A stretch of DNA of 37,424 nt, taken from Pontibacter ummariensis (GTDB lineage: Bacteria > Bacteroidota > Bacteroidia > Cytophagales > Hymenobacteraceae). The translations under genes were made by a program, and so were the position numbers. The stretch lies in contig NZ_FZOQ01000038.1 in the NCBI RefSeq assembly GCF_900188175.1, forward strand, positions 1-37,424, given 5' to 3'. Shown here piece after piece: positions 7,465 through 15,498 of this stretch (position 1 is its first letter; each line of letters begins with the position of its first letter). The notes beneath the pieces were generated by a model, which was not told the DNA's origin, made no database searches, and was given only the letters and a program-made list of their open reading frames with translations.

Positions 7465-8856
7465 ATGAAAAAAGTAATTGTATTAGTCTTAGCGGCCTGT
7501 GCCCTAAGTTTGTCTGCCGGTGCCCAAAACCTGAAGCGCAGGCCCTTTCTGGGAGTGCAGATTGCCCCTGTTACAGACTCCTTGGCAACGGCCTATGGCA
7601 TGACGTCTGCGGCAGGAGGCAGAGTGGTAGCTGTGATTCAGAACAGTACAGCCGCAGCCCTCCAATTGCAGCCCAATGATGTGATCCTTAAGATCAACGA
7701 TACCAACATTCAGACTTTCATGGACGTGGTGGCGCAGGCCCGTCGTTTTACTACCGGTGAATCCCTGCGGGTGCACGTTATCAGAAATGGAAAGGCCTTG
7801 GTGTTGAAGGACAGGGTGAAGGAAATGCCCCGGGAGACAGACCCTAATGCAGCGGTTGTTTACGATGAGGTAAAAACAGCTCATGGCTATACCCGGATGA
7901 TTGTAAAAAAGCCGAAGGGGAAAGGCAAATTCCCAGCGGTGTTCTTTTTGCAAGGCTATGGTTGCAACTCAGTCGACAACCTGCCCCCTCATGATCCGCA
8001 GCAGAAACTGATGGATGGCCTGGTGACCAAAGGGTATGCTGTCTTTAAAATGGACAAGCCGGGTGCCGGTGACAGCCAGGGCAGCGCCCCCTGCACCGAG
8101 ATCGCCTATCCTGAAGAGCTGGCCGCCTTCTCGGCTGGCTTAAAAATGCTCAAGAACTACGATTTTGTAGATACCGATAATGTATTTTTGTTCGGACACT
8201 CCTTAGGAGCTAACACAGCCCCCATTATAGCCGCGGACTCCAAGGTAAAAGGCATTATAGCCTATGGCGTGGCGGGCAAACCTTGGTATGAGTACATGCT
8301 GGATGTGTTCCGGGAGCAGCGCGCGGCTGTGGGAGAGGACCCGGTGCAGATAGATGAGGACATGAAAGTGCTCGGGCCACTAACCTATGAGCTGATGATC
8401 CTGAAAAAGTCGCCGGAAGAATTGCTGAGGAACCCGGCCTACAAGCCGTACCTGGAGCAGAGCTTTGATTATGATGGCAAGGACCATCTGTTCACACGCC
8501 ACTATTCTTTTATGCAGAGCATACAGGACACCCCTTACCACAAGGCCTGGCGCGACGCGGATACGAAAGTGCTGGTTATTTACGGTGGGGCAGACATAGC
8601 CTCTATCAGTCCGAAGAACTCGGAGTTGTTGGTTAGCGCAATCAATGCCATGCATCCTGGTTCGGCTACCTATCAATTCTTACCAGGTACCGACCATAGC
8701 TTTATCGAAGTAGGTACGACGCAGGACCTGTTGCGCCTGCAGCAAAGTGGGCAGTTTGGGGCTTACGCCCGCGAAAACTTTAACGCAGAACTGGTAGAGC
8801 AAGTGGATAGCTGGATAAAACAAACGAGGCAAAGCCCGCAGGCTGGCGGTAAGTAA
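7465..8856 (+). CDS. Secreted PDZ-domain alpha/beta hydrolase
   Basis: A 463-residue protein with a Sec signal (MKKVIVLVLAACALSLSAGAQ). A PDZ domain follows at about 28-115: FLGVQIAPV, GRVVAVIQNSTAAALQLQPNDVILKINDTNI and RVHVIRNGK are its classic strands. The rest is an alpha/beta hydrolase with FFLQGYGC (oxyanion region), a nucleophile elbow at FGHSLGA (Ser246), a late acid candidate in VIYGGADI and the catalytic His in GTDHSF near residue 410. The PDZ unit probably recruits a peptide or protein C-terminus to the hydrolase, hinting at a peptidase or at an esterase acting on a protein partner (inference). It is a single gene ending at a strong terminator. Confidence 0.85.
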   Translation: MKKVIVLVLAACALSLSAGAQNLKRRPFLGVQIAPVTDSLATAYGMTSAAGGRVVAVIQNSTAAALQLQPNDVILKINDTNIQTFMDVVAQARRFTTGESLRVHVIRNGKALVLKDRVKEMPRETDPNAAVVYDEVKTAHGYTRMIVKKPKGKGKFPAVFFLQGYGCNSVDNLPPHDPQQKLMDGLVTKGYAVFKMDKPGAGDSQGSAPCTEIAYPEELAAFSAGLKMLKNYDFVDTDNVFLFGHSLGANTAPIIAADSKVKGIIAYGVAGKPWYEYMLDVFREQRAAVGEDPVQIDEDMKVLGPLTYELMILKKSPEELLRNPAYKPYLEQSFDYDGKDHLFTRHYSFMQSIQDTPYHKAWRDADTKVLVIYGGADIASISPKNSELLVSAINAMHPGSATYQFLPGTDHSFIEVGTTQDLLRLQQSGQFGAYARENFNAELVEQVDSWIKQTRQSPQAGGK

Positions 8857-8890
8857 AGTACAGGGCTTACTCCGTGCAGGGGAGTTAAAA

Positions 8891-8926
8891 CAAAAGGGCT
8901 CTCTTCTGGAGAGCCCTTTTGTTTTT
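8891..8926. terminator. Strong intrinsic terminator, likely bidirectional
   Basis: CAAAAGGGCTCTC (8891-8903) pairs perfectly with GAGAGCCCTTTTG (8909-8921) around a 5-base loop, followed by TTTTT. On the minus strand the stem is also followed by a TTTTAA run, so it can end both the hydrolase gene (+) and the exporter operon (-). Confidence 0.9.
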
Positions 8927-9048
8927 CGTGTTGAAACGGTAGGTAAATGGCACAACAGACAAAGCTGCCAGTACGAAATTATTACTTTTTGCAGGTCTAC
9001 TTCTTTGCTTGTCATGATCACGGGGCAACCCTTCTGCTGTTACTCCTC

Positions 9049-10032
9049 TTAGATCTGGTTAGGGCTTATATCAGGTTCAGCTATCTGCAGTACCTTCTGC
9101 CGTGAAGGGATGCTGTAAAGGACGAGTCCGAAGACGACGAGCAACATGCCAACGTTCCCGATCCAGTTGGGCCATCGGATACCCAGCAGGAGTACTTCAC
9201 CTATCACCGTGAACACTATCTCAATGGATTGTGTGGCTTCTACTGCTGCAAGGGAGGTAGCATCCAGCCGGGCCAGGTGCATGGCCCTGAAGAACAGGAT
9301 GCAACCTATCACGCCGGAGCTAAGCGAGATCAGGAGCACAGTCAGGAGCTGCTCCTGGCCAGGGAGGCCTGCCTGCGAATAGCCGTACCCCATCATGATA
9401 AGCTGAAAGGGAAAGCTGCCCAGCGCTGTTCCTGCTACCCGCTGGATGGCGTTGAGTGGATGCTTGCTTTCTTCCACATAAAGCAACAGCTTTCGGTTGG
9501 CTAGCGGCCAGGAAAAAGCAGCCAGCATCACCAGGCCCACGCACCACCACAACTGCTGCTGGCTATAGCTGCCATTCTTTTGGCTCCACTGCATACAGGC
9601 AATGCCCGCCATGATCAGGAGGGAGAGGAGCAGGGCTTTTACCGGTATTTTGGCGCGGTGGTCCTTGTACAGGAAAGGGGATAGCAGGATACCAGCTACG
9701 ATGGTAAACTGGAAAGCCCCTGCCACCAGCCAGCCCGGGCCAAAGGAAGCTGCGAAGGTCAAAAAGTAATAGGATAGCCCAAAAGCCACCCCACCCCATA
9801 CAAGCCACACCTGCAGGTTTTGCCGCATCACCCACAACAGGTGCTTTAATTGCCCCTGTGCCGAAAGCAGCAGTACAAGCAAAAGCATGAGGAAAAAGGA
9901 GCGCAAACCCGTTGTCCAGGCCCAGTGCCCGCCCTTTGCCGAGAGGAAGCTGTTCAGGACATAGGTAGCACTGAAAAACACGCAGGCCAGGGAGCCAAGG
10001 GCAATCGCTTTTGTGTTGCTGTTTCTTTGCAT
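9049..10032 (-). CDS. DMT-superfamily exporter, EmrE-like multidrug resistance type
   Basis: A 327-residue membrane protein with about ten hydrophobic segments in two repeats, as in the DMT superfamily. The N-terminus (ALGSLACVFFSATYVLNSFLS, then GGHWAWTTGLRSFF) and the middle (FGLSYYFLTFAASFGPGWLVAGAFQFTIVAGILLSPF) match the bacterial 'multidrug resistance efflux transporter' subfamily rather than generic EamA proteins. The second half carries LDATSLAAVEATQSIEIVFTVIGEVLLLG, with a conserved acidic residue in the membrane. The substrate is unknown. It lies 38 bases downstream of an AraC gene and is the last gene of an apparent three-gene minus-strand operon, so it is probably the controlled output of those regulators. 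Confidence 0.85.
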   Translation of the reverse strand: MQRNSNTKAIALGSLACVFFSATYVLNSFLSAKGGHWAWTTGLRSFFLMLLLVLLLSAQGQLKHLLWVMRQNLQVWLVWGGVAFGLSYYFLTFAASFGPGWLVAGAFQFTIVAGILLSPFLYKDHRAKIPVKALLLSLLIMAGIACMQWSQKNGSYSQQQLWWCVGLVMLAAFSWPLANRKLLLYVEESKHPLNAIQRVAGTALGSFPFQLIMMGYGYSQAGLPGQEQLLTVLLISLSSGVIGCILFFRAMHLARLDATSLAAVEATQSIEIVFTVIGEVLLLGIRWPNWIGNVGMLLVVFGLVLYSIPSRQKVLQIAEPDISPNQI

Positions 10033-10070
10033 TGTTTCGTTCTTTCTGCAAAGCTACAGCAGTGCCCTAA

Positions 10071-10958
10071 TCAGCTAACAGGACTTTCTGCGGCAAGAAT
10101 GGCACTTTCAGAACCTCCGCTTCTTATTTGTGTGGGGGTAAGCCCTGTCATCCTTTTAAAGAAGCGCACGAAGTAGGAAGCATCCTCGAACCCGAGCTGA
10201 TACGCAATCTCTTTTACGGACAAGCTGCTGAAAAATAACAGTCGCTTGCTCTCTGTTAGTAGCCGCTCATGCTGCATATCGGCCACCGTGGTGTGCAGGT
10301 ATTGACGGCAGAGACTGTTCAGGTGTTTTGGGGTAATGTCGAGGGCACTGGCGTAAAAGCCAACGCTGCGATGTTCCCGGTAATGCTCCTCTATCAGACT
10401 GCTGAGGCGGTACAGGCGCTCGCTGTGCCGGGTGGGCGTCAGTTTGTTTATTTGCACCTGGCACTCCCGGAGCAGGTACTGCAGCAAAATATAGAGGTAA
10501 CGCGAGAGGATGCCCATGTTCGGCTGTGGCTCCTGTAGTTCCTTGATCATCAGGGTTATGAGCTCCCCAAAGATTGTCTTCAGTTTGTCCTGCAGGTCCA
10601 GGTAAGGGTGCTGGTATACAGCGCTGAAAATGACGAAAGTATCGTGCGCCCGCATGCCTGTCTCCTGCAAAAACCTTTCTGAGAACGACACCAGCACGCC
10701 TTTCTCCTGTTTCGATTGCCGCTGGTGTGCCTGCCCGGGCCGAAGTAAAAACACCCTGTCGGCCTGCAAAGGGTAGCGCTGGAAATCAATGAGGTTATCG
10801 CCACCTTTCGTCTCCTGCACATACATGATCATGTAGGCATCGTGGCTGTGCGGCACTTCCGACAGCTCGCTGGCGTAAGTTTCCAGGGGCATAATGGTTA
10901 GGGCCTTTTGGTTTAGCAGGTCCTGTATAGGGAGCGGTTTTGTTTCGGCGCGCTTCAT
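10071..10958 (-). CDS. AraC-family transcriptional regulator (distal copy)
   Basis: A 295-residue regulator. The N-terminal half (about 20-110) is a cupin-like sensor with PHSHDAYMIMYVQ, DFQRYPLQADRVFLLRPGQAHQ, a metal or ligand-pocket pattern common in Bacteroidota AraC proteins. The C-terminal 100 residues hold two helix-turn-helix motifs: GFYASALDITPKHLNSLCRQY and SVKEIAYQLGFEDASYFVRFFKRMTGLTPTQIR, the second being the AraC signature. It is followed 38 bases later by the exporter gene and preceded 41 bases earlier by another AraC gene of the same architecture, so I read the pair as diverged paralogues. The small effector is unknown. Confidence 0.92.
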   Translation of the reverse strand: MKRAETKPLPIQDLLNQKALTIMPLETYASELSEVPHSHDAYMIMYVQETKGGDNLIDFQRYPLQADRVFLLRPGQAHQRQSKQEKGVLVSFSERFLQETGMRAHDTFVIFSAVYQHPYLDLQDKLKTIFGELITLMIKELQEPQPNMGILSRYLYILLQYLLRECQVQINKLTPTRHSERLYRLSSLIEEHYREHRSVGFYASALDITPKHLNSLCRQYLHTTVADMQHERLLTESKRLLFFSSLSVKEIAYQLGFEDASYFVRFFKRMTGLTPTQIRSGGSESAILAAESPVS

Positions 10959-10999
10959 GCTAAATAAACTAAAAAGAGGGGTTCCAGGGTTGGCTAAAA

Positions 11000-11878
11000 C
11001 TACTTGTGAGCGGCTCTGAACTGCTCTGGCGTATAGCCCGTGTGCTTTTTGAAGAAGCGGAAAAAGTAGGTGTTGTCGAAGTACCCTAGTGCTGTCGCTA
11101 TTTGCGAGGCCGTTAGCTCGGAGTGTACCAATAGCCTTTTAGCTTCCAGTAAGGTGCGGTGTTGTATAAGTTCAATGGTCGTTTTGCCTAAGGATCTTTT
11201 ACAGGTCTCGTTCAGGTGCTTTGAGGTAACATGCAAGCGGTCTGCATAAAACCCTACAGGAGCATGTTCCTTGTAATGCAGGTCAATCAGCCTTTCCAGG
11301 TGCTGTAAAAGAGCATGCGCTGTGCCCAGCACTTCTATTTTGTTTTCCTGAGCCTGATAGATCCGTGCCAACTCAATCAGGAGTACGTCCAGGTACCGGC
11401 TGAGCATCTCGTCTTTCATCAACTTCTGGTCCTGATGCTCTTGCATCAGTAGATGCAGGCTTCTCATAAGCCTGCTTTCGTCTTCCCGGGCAAGGATAAG
11501 AACGGGCTTGTACAGCAAGGCATTGAAGAAGGGGAAATCAAACAGCTTTCGATGGGGATGCTCCCTGGCATAAAACTCCTGAGTCAGGAAGATGACGAAG
11601 CCATCCGCATCATTGGACAGTTTCCAACTGTGTACCTGGCCCGGAATCATAAAGAAGACGGTACCCGGCTTTACCTCATATTCCTCGAAGTCAATGGTAT
11701 GGGTGCCGGTACCCTGCGTTACGAAAAGGAGGATATAGAAATCATGCTTGTGCGGCTCCCGGATGAACAGGTGCTCCTGCAAATGGCTGGAGAAGGAACT
11801 ACAATAGAAGTATTGCTCTTTCTGGGCCCGTGCATTGAAGTCCTGAATCTGGTAAATAGGTAAGTGTTCCTTCTGCAT
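11000..11878 (-). CDS. AraC-family transcriptional regulator (first gene of operon)
   Basis: A 292-residue regulator, first gene of the AraC-AraC-exporter set. The N-terminal cupin sensor reads PHKHDFYILLFVTQGTGTHTIDFEEYEVKPGTVFFMIPGQVHSW, parallel to the sensor of the next gene. The C-terminal DNA-binding domain has GFYADRLHVTSKHLNETCKRSLG and TASQIATALGYFDNTYFFRFFKKHTGYTPEQFR. It shares alignable blocks with the downstream copy (HDxYIxx, VGFYAxxLxxTxKHLN, SRYLxxLL), indicating an old tandem duplication. I see no clear TAnnTTTG element in the 160-base gap before it. The effector is unknown. Confidence 0.92.
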   Translation of the reverse strand: MQKEHLPIYQIQDFNARAQKEQYFYCSSFSSHLQEHLFIREPHKHDFYILLFVTQGTGTHTIDFEEYEVKPGTVFFMIPGQVHSWKLSNDADGFVIFLTQEFYAREHPHRKLFDFPFFNALLYKPVLILAREDESRLMRSLHLLMQEHQDQKLMKDEMLSRYLDVLLIELARIYQAQENKIEVLGTAHALLQHLERLIDLHYKEHAPVGFYADRLHVTSKHLNETCKRSLGKTTIELIQHRTLLEAKRLLVHSELTASQIATALGYFDNTYFFRFFKKHTGYTPEQFRAAHK

Positions 11879-12012
11879 AAGCGCTTTTTACGGAGCCCAA
11901 TTTAGTAAATGGAACACGAAAAGGCGCCGATAAAACACCTGAGACCCCAAAGACTTCTAAAAAGTACAGTAAATAGGGCCTTTTGTCCCGTAAGTAAAGG
12001 GAAGGGGATCCG

Positions 12013-12020
12013 TATCTTTG
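12013..12020 (+). promoter_or_regulatory. Bacteroidota -7 element of the DUF983 gene
   Basis: TATCTTTG matches TAnnTTTG exactly and lies 22 bases before the chosen ATG. A TTTG at 11982-11985 is 27 bases upstream, longer than the usual spacer, so only the -7 part is convincing. Confidence 0.6.
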
Positions 12021-12042
12021 TCGCTTGAAAAAAGGAAAGCAA

Positions 12043-12441
12043 ATGAGCCAGAAAAAATCATTGTTGTATGGCATTGCAGCCGTGAAGTGCCCCAGGTGCC
12101 GGGAGGGAAACATGTTCCCCGAAGGTACCCTGTATAGCACTAAGTTTGCAGACATGCACGAGCACTGCCCTTGCTGTGGGCAGTCTTTTGAGCCTGAACC
12201 AGGATATTATTATGGTGCCATGTATGTGAGTTTCGCCATTAACGTGGCTATCTTTTTAGTTTCCCTGTTTCTACTCTACCAGTTTATGGAAGAAGTAACC
12301 ATGGCCATGATGATCGGGGTAGTGGCTGTTGTAGTGGTAGGCTTTCTACCGATCATCTTCCGCTTATCGCGGGTGCTGTGGATCAACATCTTTATCCGGT
12401 ATGAAGGCCCCTGCAACCAGATTCCCAAGAAAGTGCATTAG
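12043..12441 (+). CDS. DUF983 family membrane protein with zinc ribbon
   Basis: A 132-residue protein from the ATG at 12043, preceded by AAAGGAAAG as a possible ribosome site. A TTG six codons upstream is in frame but overlaps the promoter region. The N-terminus has two CxxC pairs (CPRCREGNMF and CPCCGQSF), forming a zinc ribbon, then EPGYYYGAMYVSF, the DUF983 hallmark, then two transmembrane segments (about residues 62-84 and 88-108). The function of DUF983 is not established; homologues occur near cytochrome oxidase genes in proteobacteria, but no such context appears here. It is monocistronic, with its own terminator. Confidence 0.9.
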   Translation: MSQKKSLLYGIAAVKCPRCREGNMFPEGTLYSTKFADMHEHCPCCGQSFEPEPGYYYGAMYVSFAINVAIFLVSLFLLYQFMEEVTMAMMIGVVAVVVVGFLPIIFRLSRVLWINIFIRYEGPCNQIPKKVH

Positions 12442-12470
12442 TAGCTTTGTGAACACTTTAGACTAGCAAA

Positions 12471-12499
12471 GCCCTCCAGTAACAAGGAGGGCTTTTTTT
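12471..12499 (+). terminator. Intrinsic terminator after the DUF983 gene
   Basis: GCCCTCC (12471-12477) pairs with GGAGGGC (12486-12492) around an 8-base loop and is followed by seven T residues. It is 30 bases past the stop codon. Confidence 0.9.
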
Positions 12500-12854
12500 A
12501 TGCTCACATAACCGTGTTCTTTTTTAAAAAACGTTTCCGATCGAACCGGATAATCCTGTTTAGTAGACGGAATAGACATTTGGTATAGGACAGGGCCGCT
12601 GGAGTGGTCAAATCAAACAAGTAAACAAAGCCGTACTCAAGCGTATACAGGGGGTAAGAGCAACGGGTTAACCTTCAGAGCTTTTGAGGGGTAGGGAGTA
12701 TGCACCATCACGCTGTGGAATTCGAACAGGAGAAAACCCATGCTCGCTAAGGCTCGTGCCTTCTGTATAGAAAGCCTTATCTGCTAACGAAATTAAGGAA
12801 GTATTGGAAAACAGCACCCCTGCAGACAGTCCAAGCAAAGACCGGGCACGCGCT
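12500..12854. other. Upstream region of the RND efflux operon
   Basis: I found no gene here. RND operons often have a TetR or AraC gene in this place, but none of the six frames reads as one. The stretch should contain the operon promoter; no exact TAnnTTTG element is evident. Confidence 0.45.
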
Positions 12855-14255
12855 ATGCCTGGCCTTTTCACCCTATGCTGCTGTACTATCCTGTGGTTAA
12901 CAGCTTGTTCCCGCAAGGTGGCCGAAGTGCGTCTGCCTTATGATACCCCTGAAACTTTCTCCCTGGCCGGCGAGACCGAGGTGCCGGACCTGTGGTGGCT
13001 GGCCTTCGACGATCCCTTGCTTCATATGCTGGAAGACTCCGCCTTTGCGTCCAACCTGCCTTTGAAGATCGCCTGGTACCAAGTGGCGGAGGCTGAGGCA
13101 TTGGTAGACATTGCCTCGTCGGCAAAGGTGCCTGATATATTCCTACAGCTCCAAAGCGGAATTAGCCGCCCGGAGCCGGACTTTGTAGGAGGAGAGAATA
13201 CGCAGCTCTCTTTAAGGGCCGGCTACGAGGCAGATTTGTGGGGGAGGATCAGGTACAGCGTTCATGCCGAGGAGTACCGGTTTATTGCCAATTACTACGA
13301 CTACAGAACTGCGGCCGTCACGCTTTCGGCAGAGGTAGCCCTGGCGTGGTACAGGCTGAAGGCCACGAACATACAGCTTCAGCTGGTAGAGGAGCAACTG
13401 GAAACGAACGAACAGGTGCTGGCCCTCATCAGAAACAGGTTTGCCAGCGGACAGGTAAGGGGAGTCGATGTGCTGCGGCAGCAGCAGCTTATCGAAAGTA
13501 CGAGGCAACAGGAGATAGCCCTTGAGCTGCAAAGAGAGTTGCTTGAAAATCAGCTGTCCATACTGCTTGGTCAGGCCCCCGATGCGCTGTTGGAAGCGCC
13601 CGCAGAGTTGCCTGCGTTACCGCCGCTGCCCCTCACGGGCATCCCTTTACAGCTAGTGAACCGGAGGCCTGATGTGCTAAGTGCTTTTTACAGGCTACAA
13701 TCTGCCGACAGGGAAGTGGCTTCGGCCATCAGCAATAAGTACCCGCGGCTGAACTTCTCGCTGAACGCGGCGGTCAGGTCCAACTCCTTAACCGGTTTAT
13801 TTGAATCACAGGCTATCTCGCTGGCCAGTAGCCTGCTGGCACCCGTATTTTATGGAGGAAGGCTGAGGGCGCAGGTAGACCGTGCGGAAGCCGTGCGGCA
13901 ACAGTTGCTGTATGATTATGGGCAAACCGTCCTGCTGGCGTTCCAGGAGGTAGAAAATGCATTGATCCGGGAAGTAAAACAAGTGCAACGGATCGAAGTA
14001 ATTCAGGAGCAGGTAGAGCTGGCAGAGAAAGCCTTTGGACAGCTGCGGATAGAGTACCTCAACGGCACAATCCCTTACCTCGACGTGCTGGTTACCCTCA
14101 ACCAGCAACAACAGCTCCGCCGGGACCTTGTGGAGGCGAAACTAAACTTGCTGGAAATAAGAATAGCCCTTTACCGGTCGCTGGCAGGTGGTTTTGAAAC
14201 AGAGTTGGAAGAGCTGATGGAGGAAGAACTAGAGGAAGAGCTGGAAGAGCTGTAG
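12855..14255 (+). CDS. Outer-membrane efflux channel, TolC/OprM (NodT) type lipoprotein
   Basis: The protein has 466 residues from the ATG at 12855, chosen because it starts a lipoprotein signal (MPGLFTLCCCTILWLTAC, lipobox LTAC); a TTG at 12804 would add an unlikely polar extension. Two outer-membrane efflux repeats are visible: GYEADLWGRIRYS with ALAWYRLKATNIQLQLVEEQL, and then NRRPDVLSAFYRLQSADREVASAISNKYPRL, the conserved 'rRPDv' second repeat, with SLLAPVFYGGRLRAQVDRAEA. It forms the trimeric exit duct for the adaptor and pump encoded next. The C-terminus ends in an unusual Glu/Leu-rich tail (about the last 18 residues) encoded by near-repeats of GAAGAGCTG. The adaptor starts 29 bases on. 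Confidence 0.93.
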   Translation: MPGLFTLCCCTILWLTACSRKVAEVRLPYDTPETFSLAGETEVPDLWWLAFDDPLLHMLEDSAFASNLPLKIAWYQVAEAEALVDIASSAKVPDIFLQLQSGISRPEPDFVGGENTQLSLRAGYEADLWGRIRYSVHAEEYRFIANYYDYRTAAVTLSAEVALAWYRLKATNIQLQLVEEQLETNEQVLALIRNRFASGQVRGVDVLRQQQLIESTRQQEIALELQRELLENQLSILLGQAPDALLEAPAELPALPPLPLTGIPLQLVNRRPDVLSAFYRLQSADREVASAISNKYPRLNFSLNAAVRSNSLTGLFESQAISLASSLLAPVFYGGRLRAQVDRAEAVRQQLLYDYGQTVLLAFQEVENALIREVKQVQRIEVIQEQVELAEKAFGQLRIEYLNGTIPYLDVLVTLNQQQQLRRDLVEAKLNLLEIRIALYRSLAGGFETELEELMEEELEEELEEL

Positions 14256-14284
14256 CGCCGGCTGTAACTAAACGATTCACGCAG

Positions 14285-15493
14285 ATGACTAAAAAGAAAA
14301 CCATCCTAATCAGTGTAGCTGTGCTGCTAGTAAGCGCTGTGGTTACCTTGTTTGTGTTTATGACGGAGCCAGAGGCACAGCGCGAGGCGGCCACTAAAAA
14401 GACGGCTATGCTGGTGGATGTGGTGGAGGTAAACAGAGGCGACTATACACCCACTGTCATCGCCACGGGATCCGTGCAGGCGGCGAAAGACATCACCTTA
14501 AGTCCGCAGGTAGGAGGGGAGATCATCAGCGTTTCGGAGAACTTCATCCCTGGTTCTTTTGTGAAAAAAGGAGAGGTCCTGCTTCAGATCAACCCGGCTG
14601 ACTACCGGAACGTCCTGCAACTGAGGCAGAGCGACCTGCAGCTGGCCAGAACGGAGTTGAGCGTGGAGATGGGCCGGCAGAATGTGGCCCGGAAAGACTT
14701 TGAGCTGATCGGGGGCGACTTCTCTCCCGAAGACAAGGCCCTGGTGCTGCGTAAACCACAACTGGAGGCGGCCAAAGCCAATGTGGCGGCGTCAGAGGCT
14801 GCTGTGAGTCAGGCCCGGCTCGACCTGCAGCGGACCACCATCAGAGCGCCTTTTGATGCCCACATTATCAGTAGGGATGTCAACGTCGGCTCTCAGGTAG
14901 CACCTGGCGCTGTGCTTGGGCGGCTGGTCGGGATGGATGAGTATTGGGTCGTCGCTAACGTCCCCCTTTCTAAAGTGAACTGGCTCTCCTTTGCAGAAAA
15001 TGAAGCGACAGGCGCCTCTGAGGTAAAGATAATAGACGACACCAGCTGGCCCGAGGGGGTGTACCGAAAGGGAAAGCTGTTCCGGCTGGTCGGGGCCCTG
15101 GAGCCCCAGACCAGGCTGGCACGCGTACTTATTGCTGTGCCGGACCCGCTGGCACGCATGGCCCGTGCTGATACCGTTCCGCCTTTGATGATCGGCACTT
15201 TTGTGGAGGCTCACATCGAAGCCCGGGAGATACAGGACGCCATCCGGCTCAACCGCGACTACCTGCGAAAGGATGAGACGGTATGGGTCATGGAAGACGG
15301 CAAGCTGCGCATCCGGGACGTGGAGATCCTGTTTCAGGATGCGGAGTACGCTTACATAAAGGAGGGCCTCTCAGACAGGGACCGGGTGGTTACCACAGAC
15401 CTGTCGACAGTGGTGGAAGGGGCAGGCTTACGGACAGAAAAAGCGGGCGCACCTGCAGGAGCAGCCCAGCAGGATGAGGGAGTACAGGACTAA
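14285..15493 (+). CDS. RND efflux periplasmic adaptor (membrane fusion protein)
   Basis: A 402-residue membrane fusion protein. It has one N-terminal transmembrane anchor (about 5-27), then VNRGDYTPTVIATGSVQAAKDITLSPQVGGEIISVSENFIPG, the first half of the lipoyl/barrel-hybrid domain, a coiled-coil hairpin (about 100-185, rich in LQLARTEL and AAKANVAASEAAVSQARLDLQ repeats), then TTIRAPFDAHIISRDVNVGSQVAPG, the second lipoyl half, and beta-barrel strands to the end. It bridges the inner-membrane pump and the outer-membrane channel. It is 29 bases after the channel gene and 5 bases before the pump gene, so the three are surely co-transcribed. Confidence 0.95.
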   Translation: MTKKKTILISVAVLLVSAVVTLFVFMTEPEAQREAATKKTAMLVDVVEVNRGDYTPTVIATGSVQAAKDITLSPQVGGEIISVSENFIPGSFVKKGEVLLQINPADYRNVLQLRQSDLQLARTELSVEMGRQNVARKDFELIGGDFSPEDKALVLRKPQLEAAKANVAASEAAVSQARLDLQRTTIRAPFDAHIISRDVNVGSQVAPGAVLGRLVGMDEYWVVANVPLSKVNWLSFAENEATGASEVKIIDDTSWPEGVYRKGKLFRLVGALEPQTRLARVLIAVPDPLARMARADTVPPLMIGTFVEAHIEAREIQDAIRLNRDYLRKDETVWVMEDGKLRIRDVEILFQDAEYAYIKEGLSDRDRVVTTDLSTVVEGAGLRTEKAGAPAGAAQQDEGVQD

Positions 15494-15498
15494 GCAGC

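Noticed and set aside
12716..12745. tRNA-like GTTCGAATTCC motif on the minus strand
   Set aside because: The T-arm does not pair (the bases flanking the loop are not complementary), and no acceptor or anticodon stem fits around it.
12500..12854. Search for a TetR-type regulator upstream of the RND operon
   Set aside because: None of the frames contains a helix-turn-helix pattern, so no local regulator can be claimed.
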